Assembly (NCBI GenBank): GCA_000156115.1
Contig: DS995276.1
Coordinates: forward strand, 2,489,719-2,553,718
Source: Rhodobacteraceae bacterium HTCC2083
Lineage (GTDB): Bacteria; Pseudomonadota; Alphaproteobacteria; Rhodobacterales; Rhodobacteraceae
Length of the DNA stretch: 64,000 bases
Direction: 5' to 3'
In this document: in pieces, positions 9,105 through 18,191 of the stretch
How the letters are laid out: each line of letters starts with the position of its first letter
Numbering within the stretch: the first letter of the stretch is position 1
Position numbers and translations under genes: made by a program
The notes under the pieces: model-generated
What the model was told of the DNA's origin: nothing
The model's input: only the letters and a program-made list of their open reading frames with translations
Databases searched by the model: none

Positions 9105-9253
9105 TCCTATCGGGAGCTCGACCTCAGAATAGAGGGTAGCCCAATTACGCATGCTTCGAGCCCACATTACCTAATTTCTGCGGAGCGGTGAATGGTGGCT
9201 CTGCATGCCGAGTCGAAAAAACCGTCAGATATTTCCGTTTAGGTAGTGTGAGG

Positions 9254-10435
9254 CTATGCTGATTGCTTGATGTGCATCTTATCCAGAAGCGATTCAAATT
9301 TCTGAAGATCAAAACCCTTAGCAAGTGCGCGCGCAAACAGCGCCTGTTGTGTTTCAGGTGCAAGCCCATTTTTTGGGGGATCTTGATCCAAATTGGTTGG
9401 GAATGAATACCCTTCTGCGGAAGCAGCAATTGCAGCCCTTAGGTTTGAAACCTCTAATGTGTTGTTCTGGTGTGCGGCCAACGCATAGGGGTATAGCAGT
9501 TTGCACATCTTTGCGCGCTCTACCGTTTCCATTGCACGCCCGAATGCAGACGACACTTGCAGTAAATTGGCCATTCGGTGAATGTCACTGCTCGTATTTG
9601 CCCCAGCCGCATGAAAGAGCGCTGGGTTGAAGAAAAGAGCATCCCCTTGTGCGAGTGGCAATTGAATGTATCGCTTTTCAAATAGCGCCCTGAAATCATC
9701 CCGTCTCCAGGCGGCATAGCCTGCGCGGTAGAGCTGTGAGAACGGCAAGAGTTTTGTCGGGCCACTTTCGACCGGCATGTCACAATGCGCGATGGCTCCT
9801 TGCAGCGTCAGAGCAGGCGAAAGGTCATGAACGTGTGCGGGATATTCCGCACTGATGTCAGCCGTCTGAAAGCCGAGGTGATAGTCTCGGTGGGCTTGCT
9901 GAGCTGCACCGCCGGGGTGAACCAAATTGATCTGCGCGGTCATTTGATAGTTTGGACCAAGCCATGCTTCGCAGGCTGCAGCGATGGACGTGTTGGCGAA
10001 GTAGCGCAAAAACACCTCCGGTTCTTCTTCGCAGAGTTTCTGTAAGGAATTCCATATCCTGTCATTGGATCCCGATGCTGCGAAATGGTCACCGCCGCCA
10101 CCGCTGGCCAGCTTTTCGGTAGCAATGATCTGTTCATAGATCGCAGTGGCCTCGTCCAGAACCGCAGTATCCTCATAGGCCTTGCGCAGAACCAGAACAC
10201 CTGCGCCCGCCCGGAGGACATGCGCCCATTCAGCCATAATTGCGCGACGTTGCTCTTTGCCTTCAAGCGACGGGCGCAATCTGGACATGTCATAAATTGG
10301 GACATTCTTTTGAATGTCTTCGGCGTGCGGAACGGTTGATGGGTTGGCCGTTTGATCAATAAGTGCAGTGAATGCGTTGAGGTCACATGCGGCGCTCTCA
10401 AAATACCCTACTTCAATTTCGATGTGGTCGTTCAT
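9254..10435 (-). CDS. Phytanoyl-CoA dioxygenase (PhyH) family protein
   Basis: A 393-residue Fe(II)/2-oxoglutarate-dependent oxygenase-like protein. The iron-binding HxD is seen in AHRDYHLGFQ (about residues 177-186). A distal His lies in FFNPALFHAAGANTS, followed by an Arg in IHRMANLLQ that would hold 2-oxoglutarate. ATG at 10435 is chosen because AGAGGGA lies 8-14 bases upstream; the open frame extends 25 codons further but without a ribosome site. It is divergently transcribed from a LacI regulator 80 bases away, which suggests an inducible catabolic or biosynthetic enzyme of unknown substrate. Confidence 0.82.
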   Translation of the reverse strand: MNDHIEIEVGYFESAACDLNAFTALIDQTANPSTVPHAEDIQKNVPIYDMSRLRPSLEGKEQRRAIMAEWAHVLRAGAGVLVLRKAYEDTAVLDEATAIYEQIIATEKLASGGGGDHFAASGSNDRIWNSLQKLCEEEPEVFLRYFANTSIAAACEAWLGPNYQMTAQINLVHPGGAAQQAHRDYHLGFQTADISAEYPAHVHDLSPALTLQGAIAHCDMPVESGPTKLLPFSQLYRAGYAAWRRDDFRALFEKRYIQLPLAQGDALFFNPALFHAAGANTSSDIHRMANLLQVSSAFGRAMETVERAKMCKLLYPYALAAHQNNTLEVSNLRAAIAASAEGYSFPTNLDQDPPKNGLAPETQQALFARALAKGFDLQKFESLLDKMHIKQSA

Positions 10436-10477
10436 AGAAAATCTCCCTCTGCTTACTCGAATATGCAGCACTGAAAC

Positions 10478-10505
10478 CTTGATTTGCTTTCTAAAATACA
10501 TCAAG
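10478..10505. promoter_or_regulatory. Divergent intergenic region with a possible LacI operator
   Basis: The 80 bases between the dioxygenase and LacI genes contain CTTGAT-N16-ATCAAG, a perfect six-base inverted repeat. It is well placed to control both promoters. The spacing is larger than that of classical LacI operators, so this is only a candidate. Confidence 0.3.
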
Positions 10506-10515
10506 AACACATCAA

Positions 10516-11562
10516 ATGACGCATCGATTTCCCATCAAAGAAGTTGCCAGACAGTCGGGGCTCAGTACCGCGACAGTCGATCGCGTGATAAACAATCGCG
10601 CCAATGTCAGTCCGCAAACAAAGGCACGTGTTGCTGCAGCCATTTCAGAACTTGAGGGCCAAGAGGTACAATTGGCTGCCCGGGGGCGACGTCTGTTTTT
10701 CGATTTTGTAATTGAAGCGCCAACGCGTTTTAGCCGTGAAGTCCAGCAAGCTGCGGAACAGGTCTTGCCATCGATTGGAAGCGCTGTGTGCCGCCCAAGG
10801 TTCCAAACCCAAGAGACCATGACCGAGGACGATGTCACCGCAGCTTTGTCGCGCATCGCCAAACGGGGCAGCCACGGCGTGTGCATTAAAGCGCGTGATC
10901 TGCCGACCATCAGAGCAGCCGTGAATCAATTGATCGCATCGGGCATTCCTGTTATTACGTTGGTCACTGACCTGAACACGACAAAGCGCCTTGCCTATGT
11001 CGGCCTTGATAATCAAAGCGCAGGTCGTACAGCAGCCTACCTGATTGCGAGAACAATCGGCGACGGTGACGGGACGGTCCTGACATCAAGAAGCAATGAT
11101 CGCTTTTTGGGGGAGGAAGAACGAGAAGTTGCGTTTAAGGAGACTCTGGTCCGGCTGTGCCCAAGCCTACGCATCATAGATGCAAGTGGGGGCAGCGGCG
11201 TACATGGTAAAACATCACGCATCATGCAAAGTGTTATCGCAGGTCTGGACGAAGTACGTGCCGTATATTCGATGGGTGGTGGTAACACGGCGATTTTGAA
11301 TGCTCTCGACCAGAACGCGTCATTGCCTGACATATACGTGGCCCACGATCTGGATGACGACAATAGGCGGCTTATCGAAGATGGGCGACTTAGTTTTGTC
11401 CTGCACCACGATCTGCGCGAGGATTTACTAAACGTGTTCCAAGCTTTCTTGCATCATCACAAGCTCATGGTCATGCCCGTTTATACAAGCGTATCTCATA
11501 TTCAGGTTGTCACTCCCGAGAATATTCCACCATTCAAGAGGCGTTTCCAAAAGTGGACATAA
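10516..11562 (+). CDS. LacI-family transcriptional regulator
   Basis: A 348-residue regulator. The N-terminal helix-turn-helix (about residues 6-50, [20 protein letters not shown], then the hinge) is followed by a type-1 periplasmic-binding-protein-like ligand domain (about residues 60-340) with [18 protein letters not shown]. The ligand domain resembles those of regulators for sugars or cyclitols. It is divergent from the PhyH-family gene, so that gene is the most likely target. No clear ribosome-binding site precedes the ATG. Downstream lies the rplO leader, an unusual neighbour for a LacI gene. Confidence 0.9.
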   Translation: MTHRFPIKEVARQSGLSTATVDRVINNRANVSPQTKARVAAAISELEGQEVQLAARGRRLFFDFVIEAPTRFSREVQQAAEQVLPSIGSAVCRPRFQTQETMTEDDVTAALSRIAKRGSHGVCIKARDLPTIRAAVNQLIASGIPVITLVTDLNTTKRLAYVGLDNQSAGRTAAYLIARTIGDGDGTVLTSRSNDRFLGEEEREVAFKETLVRLCPSLRIIDASGGSGVHGKTSRIMQSVIAGLDEVRAVYSMGGGNTAILNALDQNASLPDIYVAHDLDDDNRRLIEDGRLSFVLHHDLREDLLNVFQAFLHHHKLMVMPVYTSVSHIQVVTPENIPPFKRRFQKWT

Positions 11563-11644
11563 TTAAATATGTACTGAGCGACCGCTTCGTCCGCACAGCT
11601 TACATAGAAGTATCTGAACGATCCAACGATACACCCATCCCCCC

Positions 11645-11673
11645 TTGCCACAAACTCCCACCCCGACTATACG
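11645..11673 (+). promoter_or_regulatory. Candidate sigma-70-type promoter of the rplO operon
   Basis: TTGCCA (11645-11650), a 17-base spacer and TATACG (11668-11673) lie about 95 bases upstream of rplO. The inferred leader contains a small hairpin, GTGGC-N7-GCCAC at 11681-11697, and ends in AAAGGAG before the ATG. A promoter at this point would be needed because the normal upstream ribosomal genes are absent. Confidence 0.5.
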
Positions 11674-11768
11674 CCCGCCAGTGGCTATCCGTGCCACGTA
11701 CGAATCAATCAACGCCGTGTTCGGCCACTCCCGTCGCTGGGGGTCGCATCCGGCAAAGGAGAAGCGAC

Positions 11769-12242
11769 ATGAAACTGAATGAACTGCATGACAATCCAGG
11801 TGCCACGAAACGACGCAAGCGTATTGGTCGCGGTGTGGGGTCCGGCATGGGTAAGACCGGTGGCCGCGGTATCAAAGGTCAAAAATCCCGCTCAGGTGTA
11901 GCGATCAAGGGTTTTGAGGGTGGCCAGATGCCGCTCTACCAACGTCTTCCAAAGCGTGGTTTCAACAACATCAACGCCAAAACACACTCCGTTGTGAACT
12001 TGGGCTTGATCCAGAAATTTGTAGACGCAGGCAAGATCGACGCGAAAGCTGCGATTACCGAGGAGAGCCTTGTAGCTTCCGGCCTCGTACGTCGCATCAA
12101 AGACGGCATTCGCGTGCTCGCGAAGGGCGAAGTGACGTCCAAGCTAAACATCACAGTGACAGGTGCGTCTAAAGCAGCGGTCGAAGCGGTGGAAAAAGCG
12201 GGTGGCTCACTCACGGTCACAAAAGCAGCAGCGGCTGAATAA
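11769..12242 (+). CDS. rplO: 50S ribosomal protein L15
   Basis: A 157-residue L15, starting [20 protein letters not shown]. The Gly-rich basic N-terminal segment (about residues 18-45) and the C-terminal domain with [10 protein letters not shown]-like sequence are complete. It binds 23S rRNA late in 50S assembly. ATG at 11769 is preceded by AAAGGAG. In related genomes rpsE and rpmD lie directly upstream; here a LacI regulator does. A strong hairpin terminator separates it from secY. Confidence 0.97.
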   Translation: MKLNELHDNPGATKRRKRIGRGVGSGMGKTGGRGIKGQKSRSGVAIKGFEGGQMPLYQRLPKRGFNNINAKTHSVVNLGLIQKFVDAGKIDAKAAITEESLVASGLVRRIKDGIRVLAKGEVTSKLNITVTGASKAAVEAVEKAGGSLTVTKAAAAE

Positions 12243-12294
12243 GAGGTTGTGACGGGGCAGCCTAGCCCCTAAGTAACATTAGACGTTTTCCTAA

Positions 12295-12334
12295 ATGCCG
12301 CCTTGCGCTGAAAACGCACAGGGCGGCGTTTTTT
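12295..12334 (+). terminator. Rho-independent terminator/attenuator between rplO and secY
   Basis: A GC-rich stem (GCCGCC...GGGCGGC, with an inner TGCG/CGCA pairing) is followed by six T residues at 12329-12334. It lies within the ribosomal operon, 19 bases before secY, so it may only partly terminate and thus lower secY/adk expression relative to rplO. Confidence 0.8.
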
Positions 12335-12352
12335 ATTCGAAAGTGAGCCTTC

Positions 12353-13717
12353 ATGGTATCCGCAGCAGAACAAATGGCAGCCAACACGAGTTGGGCCGCC
12401 CTTGGCAAAGCCACTGACCTTCGCAATCGCATCCTATTCACGCTTGGTTTGCTTATCGTTTATCGATTGGGCACGTTTATTCCTGTCCCTGGAATTGATG
12501 GCGCCGCGCTGCGTGAATTTATGGAAAGCGCAGGGCAGGGCATTGGTGGCATGGTTTCCATGTTCACAGGTGGTGCTTTGGGCCGTATGGGCATTTTTGC
12601 GCTGGGCATTATGCCCTATATCTCGGCCTCTATTATTGTTCAGTTGCTCACCTCCATGGTGCCGCAGCTTGAGCAATTGAAGAAAGAGGGCCAGCAGGGC
12701 CAGAAGAAGATCAACCAATACACACGCTACGGCACCGTGGCTTTGGCGACGATGCAGGCTTATGGCCTTGCGGTATCGCTTGAGGCAGGTGGTTTGGTCA
12801 CTGAAGGTGGCCTATATTTCCGCGCTGCATGTTTGATCACGCTGGTTGGCGGCACGATGTTCCTGATGTGGCTGGGTGAGCAGATCACTGCGCGCGGCAT
12901 CGGTAACGGTATTTCCCTAATTATTTTCGTCGGCATTATTGCCGAAGTTCCAGCTGCTTTGGCACAGTTCTTCGCATCCGGTCGTTCTGGCGCAATCAGC
13001 CCTGCGGTTATCGTGGGCGTTATCTTAATGGTGGTCGTCACCATTGCGTTTGTGGTCTTTATGGAGCGCGCTTTGCGCAAGATCCATATCCAATATCCGC
13101 GTCGCCAAGTTGGTATGCGCGTACAGGAGGGCTCCAGCTCGCACCTACCAGTTAAAGTTAACCCTGCTGGTGTTATTCCTGCGATCTTCGCATCATCCTT
13201 GCTGCTCTTGCCAGCGACGATTTCTACATTCTCGGGCAACTCGACGGGCCCTGTAATGTCTACGCTCTTGGCATACTTCGGACCGGGTCAGCCCCTGTAC
13301 CTGTTGTTTTTTGCTGCGATGATTGTTTTCTTCACGTTCTTTTATACATTTAATGTCAGCTTCAAGGTCGATGATGTTGCGGACAATTTGAAGAACCAGA
13401 ACGGCTTTGTCCCCGGTGTGCGCCCTGGCAAGAAAACGGCTGAGTATCTTGAATTTGTGGTATCACGCTTGCTGGTTCTGGGCTCTGCTTACCTCACTTT
13501 GGTTTGCTTGTTGCCAGAAATCATCCGCGGCCAATTCGCCATACCCTTCTATTTTGGTGGAACGTCGGTTTTGATCGTTGTATCCGTAACCATGGATACA
13601 ATTCAGCAAGTCCAAAGCCATCTGCTGGCACACCAGTACGAAGGTTTGATTCAAAAATCCCAGCTGCGCGGTAAGAGCGGCAAGGGACGCAAGAAACGGA
13701 GTCCAATTCGCCGATGA
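12353..13717 (+). CDS. secY: Preprotein translocase subunit SecY
   Basis: A 454-residue channel subunit of the SecYEG translocon in the inner membrane. Ten membrane helices are expected and seen. Family signatures include [13 protein letters not shown] near the start, [15 protein letters not shown] in TM2, and the cytoplasmic loop [21 protein letters not shown]. The C-terminus is Lys/Arg rich. The start lies just after a terminator, with a weak AAAGTGAG ribosome site. The stop overlaps the adk start by four bases (ATGA). Confidence 0.98.
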   Translation: MVSAAEQMAANTSWAALGKATDLRNRILFTLGLLIVYRLGTFIPVPGIDGAALREFMESAGQGIGGMVSMFTGGALGRMGIFALGIMPYISASIIVQLLTSMVPQLEQLKKEGQQGQKKINQYTRYGTVALATMQAYGLAVSLEAGGLVTEGGLYFRAACLITLVGGTMFLMWLGEQITARGIGNGISLIIFVGIIAEVPAALAQFFASGRSGAISPAVIVGVILMVVVTIAFVVFMERALRKIHIQYPRRQVGMRVQEGSSSHLPVKVNPAGVIPAIFASSLLLLPATISTFSGNSTGPVMSTLLAYFGPGQPLYLLFFAAMIVFFTFFYTFNVSFKVDDVADNLKNQNGFVPGVRPGKKTAEYLEFVVSRLLVLGSAYLTLVCLLPEIIRGQFAIPFYFGGTSVLIVVSVTMDTIQQVQSHLLAHQYEGLIQKSQLRGKSGKGRKKRSPIRR

Positions 13718-14292
13718 CCAATATTATTCTGCTAGGACCTCCCGGCGCGGGTAAAGGTACACAAGCCGCTATGCTTGTTGAAGAACGTGGCATGATCCAG
13801 CTCAGCACTGGGGATATGTTGCGCGAAGCAAAAGACAGCGGCACCGAAATGGGCAAGGTCGTAGCAGATGTCATGGCACGCGGTGATCTGGTCACGGACG
13901 AGATCGTGATCGGTTTGATTCGCGAGAAATTGCAGGGCGATAAGGCCGGCGGTTTCATTTTCGACGGTTTCCCACGCACATTAGCGCAGGCCGATGTTTT
14001 GGGTGCGTTGATGGCAGAACAGGGTGAGACGCTTGATTACGTGATCGAGCTGCAAGTGGACGACGAAGTCTTGGTTGACCGCATCGTTGGTCGCGCCGCT
14101 GAAGCGGTTGCCGCAGGCGGGACTGCCCGTGCAGATGACAACGCTGAAAGCCTTAAGATCCGCTTGATGGCGTACTACAAACAAACGTCTCCGCTGATCG
14201 GGTATTACCACGCAAAAGGTATGCTTAAGGGTGTCGATGGGCTTGGGACTATGGACGGCGTGAAGGCAGATATTGCGGGTGTTTTAAGTTAA
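13714..14292 (+). CDS. adk: Adenylate kinase, short (LID-reduced) form
   Basis: A 192-residue adenylate kinase, 2 ADP = ATP + AMP. The P-loop [10 protein letters not shown] lies at residues 7-16. The AMP-binding region STGDMLR and the [10 protein letters not shown] motif follow. The usual LID with four zinc cysteines is replaced by a short [17 protein letters not shown] segment. This short form is typical of many Alphaproteobacteria. It overlaps secY by four bases, and a strong terminator follows. Confidence 0.96.
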   Translation: MTNIILLGPPGAGKGTQAAMLVEERGMIQLSTGDMLREAKDSGTEMGKVVADVMARGDLVTDEIVIGLIREKLQGDKAGGFIFDGFPRTLAQADVLGALMAEQGETLDYVIELQVDDEVLVDRIVGRAAEAVAAGGTARADDNAESLKIRLMAYYKQTSPLIGYYHAKGMLKGVDGLGTMDGVKADIAGVLS

Positions 14293-14325
14293 CAACCTGC
14301 CCCAAGAATGCGTTTGATTTTAGCG

Positions 14326-14353
14326 AAACTGGAAACACTGCGTTTCCAGTTTT
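14326..14353 (+). terminator. Rho-independent terminator after adk
   Basis: An 11-base perfect stem (AAACTGGAAAC / GTTTCCAGTTT) with a five-base loop is followed by TTTGTT. It ends the rplO-secY-adk unit before the RTX-like gene. Confidence 0.85.
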
Positions 14354-14428
14354 GTTCGTTGTTACGTACGGGCTTGTTAAGTATCTATTTTCCTCATTAA
14401 TTTGAAGGTGGGATAGACGATATTTGGT

Positions 14429-15388
14429 TTGCTGGGCTTCTTTGCCCTTTTTGCGATCTTTGGAGGCGATTTGTTTGGCTCTGGCGGTGACTATTCCTCA
14501 TCCACAAGCGAGAACAACGACGTTGATGAACTCGCCGATCCATCACTCGACAATGACTCTCAGGTAATTGAAGAGCTTGGGGAGCGCACTCTCACCAACA
14601 CCAACACGTTGTTGGTTGTTGACGACGAAACAGGGCCTCTGACTTGGAGTGAACCCTATGCGGGCGAAACGACGACAGCTGAAGAAGTCGGTGCTTTCGA
14701 AGCCGCTTGGGAGCAAGATATCGATACCCGCGAGGATTTCGAAGATTATGCCGAAGAGATTGTGATGCCCCAGTTTTCGGGTGAATTAGTGACGGGAACC
14801 GATGGGAGTGATCGGATTTTTGGCACTGACGGTGAAGACGTGGGTATTGGGTGGCGTGGTGATGACAGTATTTTTCTTGGCGATGGCAATGACCGACTAA
14901 TCGCTTCTTTTGCTGCTGAAAGCGCAGGTGATGATTTCATCAGGGGCGGCAACGGCCAAGACACTCTAGTCGATCATCTAGGGGAAGACACGTTAAGGGG
15001 CGATGGGGGCAACGACACCGTCGATGCGCGTGATCATGAACTGGATCCAGGTGCTGACATTTTGTTCGGTGGGTTCGGCAACGATCTGTTGGTGGGTGAT
15101 GATTGCGACACATTGGAGGGGGGCGCTGGAATGGATGGCTTCCACATTTTTGTGCAATCGGGCAGCGCTGATGCGGTGACGATATCGGACTATAATCCTG
15201 CGGATGAGTCCATCGTGGTCTTTGTTGAAGCCGATACACCTATGCGTTCGGGTGAGTATGATCTTGACCTTGTTGCTAATGGCTCTGATACACATATTTT
15301 GGTTGAGGGTCGCCTCGTTGCGGTACTGGAAGATGTGACTCAGGCTGATGTGCGTGGTGTTCAGATCGGCAACTATAGAATTAGCTAA
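14429..15388 (+). CDS. RTX-type calcium-binding protein with N-terminal membrane anchor
   Basis: A 319-residue acidic protein. The first ~18 residues are hydrophobic (LLGFFALFAIFGGDLFG) and should be a signal anchor. Residues ~25-105 are a low-complexity acidic region. Residues ~125-235 hold degenerate haemolysin-type nonapeptide repeats such as GTDGSDRIF, GGNGQDTL, GDGGNDTV and GGFGNDLLV, which bind Ca2+ and fold outside the cell. The C-terminus is a beta-rich domain like that found at the end of many such proteins. The start is uncertain: TTG 14429 or a rare codon at 14420, since a ribosome site GGTGGG lies at 14407. It sits between terminators inside the ribosomal cluster, so it is probably an independent unit. 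Confidence 0.75.
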   Translation: MLGFFALFAIFGGDLFGSGGDYSSSTSENNDVDELADPSLDNDSQVIEELGERTLTNTNTLLVVDDETGPLTWSEPYAGETTTAEEVGAFEAAWEQDIDTREDFEDYAEEIVMPQFSGELVTGTDGSDRIFGTDGEDVGIGWRGDDSIFLGDGNDRLIASFAAESAGDDFIRGGNGQDTLVDHLGEDTLRGDGGNDTVDARDHELDPGADILFGGFGNDLLVGDDCDTLEGGAGMDGFHIFVQSGSADAVTISDYNPADESIVVFVEADTPMRSGEYDLDLVANGSDTHILVEGRLVAVLEDVTQADVRGVQIGNYRIS

Positions 15389-15435
15389 GCAAGCAGCTTC
15401 AGGGTCGGGCCTTTCCAATAAGGTTTAGAGGGGTC

Positions 15436-15464
15436 TTGACCTTGCTGTCGACTGGGCCTAAGCA
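15436..15464 (+). promoter_or_regulatory. Candidate promoter of the rpsM-rpsK-rpoA-rplQ unit
   Basis: TTGACC (15436-15441), a 17-base spacer and TAAGCA (15459-15464) lie about 155 bases upstream of rpsM. The -10 match is weak. A promoter is expected here, because terminators separate this unit from adk. Confidence 0.35.
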
Positions 15465-15534
15465 GCGCCATCCCCTACGGGAATACATGGCCGAAACACG
15501 CGCGTTTTGATTCGGTCGATCACCTGATCAGCTT

Positions 15535-15563
15535 AAGCCCTCGGCGCAAACGCCCTGGGCTTT
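15535..15563 (+). terminator. Hairpin in the rpsM leader (attenuator-like)
   Basis: AAGCCC and GGGCTT enclose a second pairing, GGCG-CAAA-CGCC, and are followed by TTTATGTTGTG. The U-run is weak. It lies in the probable 5' leader of rpsM, about 55 bases before the start, and could be an attenuator or an autoregulatory structure. Confidence 0.45.
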
Positions 15564-15619
15564 ATGTTGTGAAAAAAGGGTCCGGAACTACGGACTCGCA
15601 ACGAAAAGGAATGCACCAC

Positions 15620-15988
15620 GTGGCACGTATTGCCGGCGTAAACATCCCGACCCATAAACGGGTCCCGATCGCCCTCACATATATCACTGGTATTGGCCCT
15701 GCCTCTGCTAAAGCCATCTGCGAAGCTGTTAAAATCGACGAAACACGTCGCGTTAACGAGCTCTCCGATGCGGAAGTTCTCGCGGTTCGCGAGCACATCG
15801 ACGCAACTTACAACGTTGAAGGCGATCTTCGCCGTGAGACGCAGATGAACATCAAACGTTTGATGGATCTCGGTTGCTACCGCGGCCTGCGTCACCGTCG
15901 TAACCTGCCCGTTCGTGGCCAGCGTACATCAACAAATGCTCGTACTCGCAAAGGTCCTGCAAAGGCCATTGCTGGTAAGAAGAAATAA
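15620..15988 (+). CDS. rpsM: 30S ribosomal protein S13
   Basis: A 122-residue S13, starting with [14 protein letters not shown]. The helix-two-turn-helix [18 protein letters not shown] and the basic C-terminal tail ([14 protein letters not shown]) are complete. It contacts 16S rRNA in the head of the subunit and the P-site tRNA. GTG at 15620 is chosen because AAAAGGA lies about 9 bases upstream; the ATG at 15611 directly abuts that site and is less likely. Confidence 0.97.
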   Translation: MARIAGVNIPTHKRVPIALTYITGIGPASAKAICEAVKIDETRRVNELSDAEVLAVREHIDATYNVEGDLRRETQMNIKRLMDLGCYRGLRHRRNLPVRGQRTSTNARTRKGPAKAIAGKKK

Positions 15989-16002
15989 GGGAGGACTGAC
16001 TT

Positions 16003-16392
16003 ATGGCACGCGAAGCTAAACGCACCAAAAAGAAGGTCTCCAAGAACATCGCCGCTGGCGTTGCTCACGTGAACTCTTCGTTCAACAACACCAAGATCCT
16101 TATCTCTGACGTTCAGGGTAACGCGATCTCTTGGTCCTCTGCGGGCACGATGGGCTTTAAAGGCTCACGTAAGTCCACGCCGTATGCGGCGCAGATGGCT
16201 GCTGAAGATGCTGGCCGTAAGGCCGCTGAGCACGGCGTGAAAACGCTGGAAGTTGAAGTGCAGGGCCCAGGCTCTGGTCGTGAATCCGCGCTCCGTGCGT
16301 TGGCAGCGGCAGGCTTCAACATCACGTCCATCCGTGACGTGACGCCTATGGCTCACAACGGTTGCCGCCCACCAAAGCGCCGCCGCGTCTAA
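16003..16392 (+). CDS. rpsK: 30S ribosomal protein S11
   Basis: A 129-residue S11. Conserved segments include [14 protein letters not shown] near residue 20, [20 protein letters not shown], and the C-terminal [17 protein letters not shown]. It binds 16S rRNA in the platform. GGGAGGA lies just upstream, and it follows rpsM by 14 bases in the classical alpha-operon order. Confidence 0.98.
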   Translation: MAREAKRTKKKVSKNIAAGVAHVNSSFNNTKILISDVQGNAISWSSAGTMGFKGSRKSTPYAAQMAAEDAGRKAAEHGVKTLEVEVQGPGSGRESALRALAAAGFNITSIRDVTPMAHNGCRPPKRRRV

Positions 16393-16409
16393 GCACTAAT
16401 TTCTATGGT

Positions 16410-16435
16410 AGAGGCTGCGTGTCCGCGTGGCCTCT
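16410..16435 (+). repeat. Hairpin between rpsK and rpoA
   Basis: AGAGGC and GCCTCT form a six-base stem with a 14-base loop. No proper U-run follows, so it is more likely a processing or stability element than a full terminator. Confidence 0.4.
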
Positions 16436-16504
16436 GCTTCGTCATTTTAACCTCGAGCGTTTTGGTCTTTTGGACATGAGGTCGAAACAAGGATGGAGGG
16501 ACGT

Positions 16505-17521
16505 ATGATCCACAAAAATTGGGCAGAATTGATCAAGCCAACACAGCTTGATGTAAAGCCAGGCAATGATGCCGGTCGTCAAGCGACTGTAGTTGCGGAA
16601 CCCCTTGAGCGCGGCTTTGGCCTCACGCTTGGTAATGCGCTGCGCCGTGTATTGATGAGCTCGCTTCAGGGCGCTGCAATCACATCGGTACAGATCGACA
16701 ACGTTTTGCACGAATTCTCTTCGGTTGCGGGCGTTCGCGAAGATGTCACAGACATCGTTTTGAACCTCAAAGGCGTGTCCTTGCGCATGGAAGTTGAAGG
16801 GCCCAAGCGTCTTTCAATCAATGCAAAGGGCCCAGGCATTGTCACCGCGGGTGACATTTCCGACAGCGCTGGCATCGAAGTTCTCAACCGTGAGCACGTG
16901 ATCTGTCACCTCGACGATGGTGCAGATGTGTATATGGAACTGACCGTGAATACGGGCAAGGGCTATGTGGCTGCTGAGAAGAACAAGCCAGAAGACGCGC
17001 CAATCGGTCTTATACCGATCGATGCGATCTATTCGCCTGTTAAGAAGGTTTCTTATGACGTGCAGCCGACCCGCGAAGGCCAGGTGCTCGATTATGACAA
17101 ACTTACGATGAAAGTCGAAACAGACGGCTCCTTGACGCCTGATGATGCGGTTGCTTACGCGGCGCGCATTTTGCAAGATCAGCTGTCTATCTTCGTGAAC
17201 TTCGACGAGCCCGAATCCGCATCCGCGAAGGATGAGGATGATGGTCTTGAGTTCAACCCACTTCTGCTGAAGAAAGTGGACGAGCTGGAGCTTTCCGTAC
17301 GTTCCGCGAACTGCTTGAAGAACGACAACATCGTCTACATCGGCGATCTTATCCAGAAAACCGAAGCAGAAATGCTGCGCACGCCAAACTTCGGCCGCAA
17401 GTCTTTGAACGAGATCAAAGAAGTGCTGTCAGGTATGGGCTTGCACCTAGGCATGGACGTTGAGGACTGGCCACCGGACAACATCGAAGATCTTGCGAAG
17501 AAATTCGAAGACGCCTTTTAA
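16505..17521 (+). CDS. rpoA: DNA-directed RNA polymerase subunit alpha
   Basis: A 338-residue alpha subunit. The N-terminal assembly domain (about residues 1-230) contains [20 protein letters not shown]. The C-terminal domain (about residues 250-330) contains the two DNA/activator-contacting helices, with [14 protein letters not shown] and [15 protein letters not shown] at 16505 ([12 protein letters not shown]) is chosen over 16493, since GGAGGG lies just upstream and other alphaproteobacterial RpoA proteins begin in the same way. Confidence 0.98.
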   Translation: MIHKNWAELIKPTQLDVKPGNDAGRQATVVAEPLERGFGLTLGNALRRVLMSSLQGAAITSVQIDNVLHEFSSVAGVREDVTDIVLNLKGVSLRMEVEGPKRLSINAKGPGIVTAGDISDSAGIEVLNREHVICHLDDGADVYMELTVNTGKGYVAAEKNKPEDAPIGLIPIDAIYSPVKKVSYDVQPTREGQVLDYDKLTMKVETDGSLTPDDAVAYAARILQDQLSIFVNFDEPESASAKDEDDGLEFNPLLLKKVDELELSVRSANCLKNDNIVYIGDLIQKTEAEMLRTPNFGRKSLNEIKEVLSGMGLHLGMDVEDWPPDNIEDLAKKFEDAF

Positions 17522-17530
17522 GAATTGGTA

Positions 17531-17552
17531 AGGTGCGTCATCTGACGCACCT
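17531..17552. repeat. Perfect 10-bp inverted repeat between rpoA and rplQ
   Basis: AGGTGCGTCA-TC-TGACGCACCT is a perfect hairpin with almost no loop, nine bases after the rpoA stop. No U-run follows. It may be an mRNA-processing or stability element of the operon. Confidence 0.5.
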
Positions 17553-17657
17553 CACTTTACGACCCGGGCACACCGCCCCAAGGAGAGTAGTGGAGTACGC
17601 ACCCGCTGCCAGACAAAGCAAAACAGCCCGTAGAGGGCATATATTTGGAGAAGACAC

Positions 17658-18077
17658 ATGCGTCACGCAAAAGGTTACCGCCGCCTAAATCGTACTCACG
17701 AGCACCGTAAAGCGCTCTGGTCGAACATGGCAGGCTCGCTCATCGAGCATGAGCAAATCAAGACAACTTTGCCTAAGGCAAAAGAACTCAAGCGCATCAT
17801 GGACAAGCTGATCACACTCGGCAAGCGCGGCGATCTGCACGCGCGTCGTCAGGCTGCGGCTCAGTTGAAGGAAGACAAGGACGTTGCAAAACTGTTCGAC
17901 ATCCTTGGCCCACGCTACGCAGACCGCCCAGGCGGCTACACACGCGTTCTGAAAGCGGGCTTCCGCTACGGTGACATGGCGCCTATGGCTATCATCGAAC
18001 TGGTTGACCGTGACGTAGACGCGAAAGGCGCAGCTGACAAAGCACGCGTTGCTGCGGAAGCAGACGCGGACGAGTAA
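17658..18077 (+). CDS. rplQ: 50S ribosomal protein L17
   Basis: A 139-residue L17, starting [20 protein letters not shown]. The core (about residues 1-115) is standard; the C-terminal 25 residues are an Ala/Asp/Lys-rich extension common in Alphaproteobacteria. It is the last gene of the alpha operon, and a clear terminator follows. Confidence 0.98.
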   Translation: MRHAKGYRRLNRTHEHRKALWSNMAGSLIEHEQIKTTLPKAKELKRIMDKLITLGKRGDLHARRQAAAQLKEDKDVAKLFDILGPRYADRPGGYTRVLKAGFRYGDMAPMAIIELVDRDVDAKGAADKARVAAEADADE

Positions 18078-18107
18078 GCTACAGGCTTAACGGTTTAAGA
18101 TTTAGAA

Positions 18108-18135
18108 AGGCCCTCGCGTGATGCGGGGGCTTTTT
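18108..18135 (+). terminator. Rho-independent terminator after rplQ
   Basis: GGCCCTCGC and GCGGGGGC pair around a GTGAT loop and are followed by TTTTT at 18131-18135. It ends the ribosomal/rpoA transcription unit. Confidence 0.85.
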
Positions 18136-18191
18136 GCGTTTGTGGGGGAGGGGAAGTGGATGGAGACGTTAAGTTTTCTTGGAGGCCAAAC

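Larger units (their letters stand above)
7800..9200 (-). mobile_element. IS110-family insertion sequence (approximate limits)
   Basis: The element is defined by its transposase at 8037-9071 and non-coding flanks of roughly 130-240 bases on either side. IS110 elements usually lack long terminal inverted repeats and leave little or no target duplication, so the ends cannot be fixed by eye. The limits given are estimates. It lies between the yaeQ-like gene and the dioxygenase gene and interrupts no recognisable gene. Confidence 0.5.

Noticed and set aside
11553-11768. N-terminal extension of rplO by 72 codons
   Set aside because: The extension is Pro/Thr-rich and covers the promoter and leader; L15 normally begins at MKLNEL, which has an AAAGGAG site.
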